Positions 11,332-11,431 of a DNA stretch of 11,431 nucleotides are shown one piece after another. Under the pieces are notes generated by a model. That model worked only from the letters and a program-made list of their open reading frames with translations. It did no database searches and was not told where the DNA came from. The position numbers and the translations under genes are program-made. This DNA comes from Brevundimonas sp. UBA4553. Lineage in GTDB: Bacteria > Pseudomonadota > Alphaproteobacteria > Caulobacterales > Caulobacteraceae. Where the stretch lies: the NCBI RefSeq assembly GCF_002387245.1, contig NZ_DGLD01000007.1, positions 1 to 11,431 of the forward strand, in the 5' to 3' direction. The number at the start of each line of letters is the position of its first letter. Within the stretch, counting starts at the first letter, position 1.

Positions 11332-11369
11332 TTGATTTTGCCGGGATGAAACAGATTCGGCCAAATCAA
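11332..11369. promoter_or_regulatory. 12-bp-arm inverted repeat upstream of the antiporter gene
   Basis: TTGATTTTGCCG (11332-11343) and CGGCCAAATCAA (11358-11369) are inverted repeats with one mismatch, separated by 14 bp. The AT-rich outer halves stand out from the GC-rich surroundings. The site lies 86-123 bp upstream of the antiporter start codon, which suits an operator, or a hairpin in the leader if transcription starts further up. GATTC (GANTC type) sits at 11354-11358 within it. No T-run follows on either strand, so a terminator is unlikely. Confidence 0.45.
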
Positions 11370-11377
11370 ACCTGCGT

Positions 11378-11396
11378 GCGCGACGACGAGTCGCGC
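11378..11396. repeat. 7-bp inverted repeat near the right edge
   Basis: GCGCGAC (11378-11384) and GTCGCGC (11390-11396) are exact reverse complements around a 5-nt spacer. A GANTC site (GAGTC) overlaps it at 11388-11392. In such GC-rich sequence this may be chance. Positions 11397-11431 show nothing further. Confidence 0.25.
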
Positions 11397-11431
11397 CGCC
11401 TCGCGAAGTCGCGGGCGGTGGAGGGCTGGGC

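Noticed and set aside
11346..11431. Possible start of a plus-strand gene (MKQIRPNQTCVRDDE...) open to the right edge
   Set aside because: Only 28 codons are visible, there is no ribosome binding site, and the ATG lies in the spacer of the 11332-11369 inverted repeat. It could still be real; sequence to the right would decide.
1..11431. tRNA, rRNA, CRISPR, insertion sequence or prophage signatures
   Set aside because: I found no T-arm/anticodon patterns, no regularly spaced DNA repeats, no transposase motifs and no terminal inverted repeats with target duplications.

Overview
The window is high-GC DNA that most likely comes from a stalked or prosthecate alphaproteobacterium of the Caulobacterales (Brevundimonas- or Caulobacter-like). 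The main reason is an intact hfaA-hfaB-hfaD operon, which makes the anchor that ties the polar holdfast adhesin to the cell. High-GC codon use, several GANTC (CcrM-type) sites between genes and a sigma-54 promoter in front of hfaA fit this. Assignments rest on reading motifs; no database search was run.

Layout. Positions 1-276 hold no gene. They carry a strong-looking minus-strand promoter (TTGACA, 17 bp, TAGATA) that fires out of the left edge and resembles a promoter of a stable-RNA operon. Next come two minus-strand genes: a two-CBS-domain protein (277-705) and, upstream of it, a rhomboid intramembrane protease (771-1439). Diverging from the rhomboid gene is the hfa operon: a sigma-54 promoter (1502-1516), hfaA (curlin-like, 1548-1982), hfaB (CsgG-like lipoprotein channel, 1982-2998) and hfaD (surface adhesin, 2925-4184). 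The genes overlap by 1 and 74 nt. Mature HfaD consists of eight tandem repeats of about 47 residues. After a strong bulged hairpin comes a 959-residue secreted M16 zinc peptidase (4321-7200), which ends at a bidirectional terminator.

On the minus strand from there lie an unrecognised secreted Cys/Pro-rich protein (7331-8179) and a gamma-carbonic-anhydrase-like hexapeptide protein (8340-8870). Across a roughly 310-bp intergenic region rich in structure is a plus-strand phoH-type ATPase gene (9182-9946). A textbook intrinsic terminator sits only 18 nt before its start codon, so phoH is probably read by terminator read-through, or the region makes a separate small RNA. The last gene is a minus-strand CPA2 cation/proton antiporter of the YbaL/Kef type (10008-11246) that lacks the usual C-terminal RCK (TrkA-N) domain. 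Its upstream region carries a 12-bp-arm inverted repeat.

How they work together. HfaB is expected to form the outer-membrane pore that exports and stabilises HfaA and HfaD, which then hold the holdfast polysaccharide on the cell surface. The other genes look like ordinary envelope, stress or ion-homeostasis functions without an obvious shared pathway. The least explained parts are the phoH leader, the repeat architecture of HfaD, the RCK-less antiporter and the unrecognised secreted protein.
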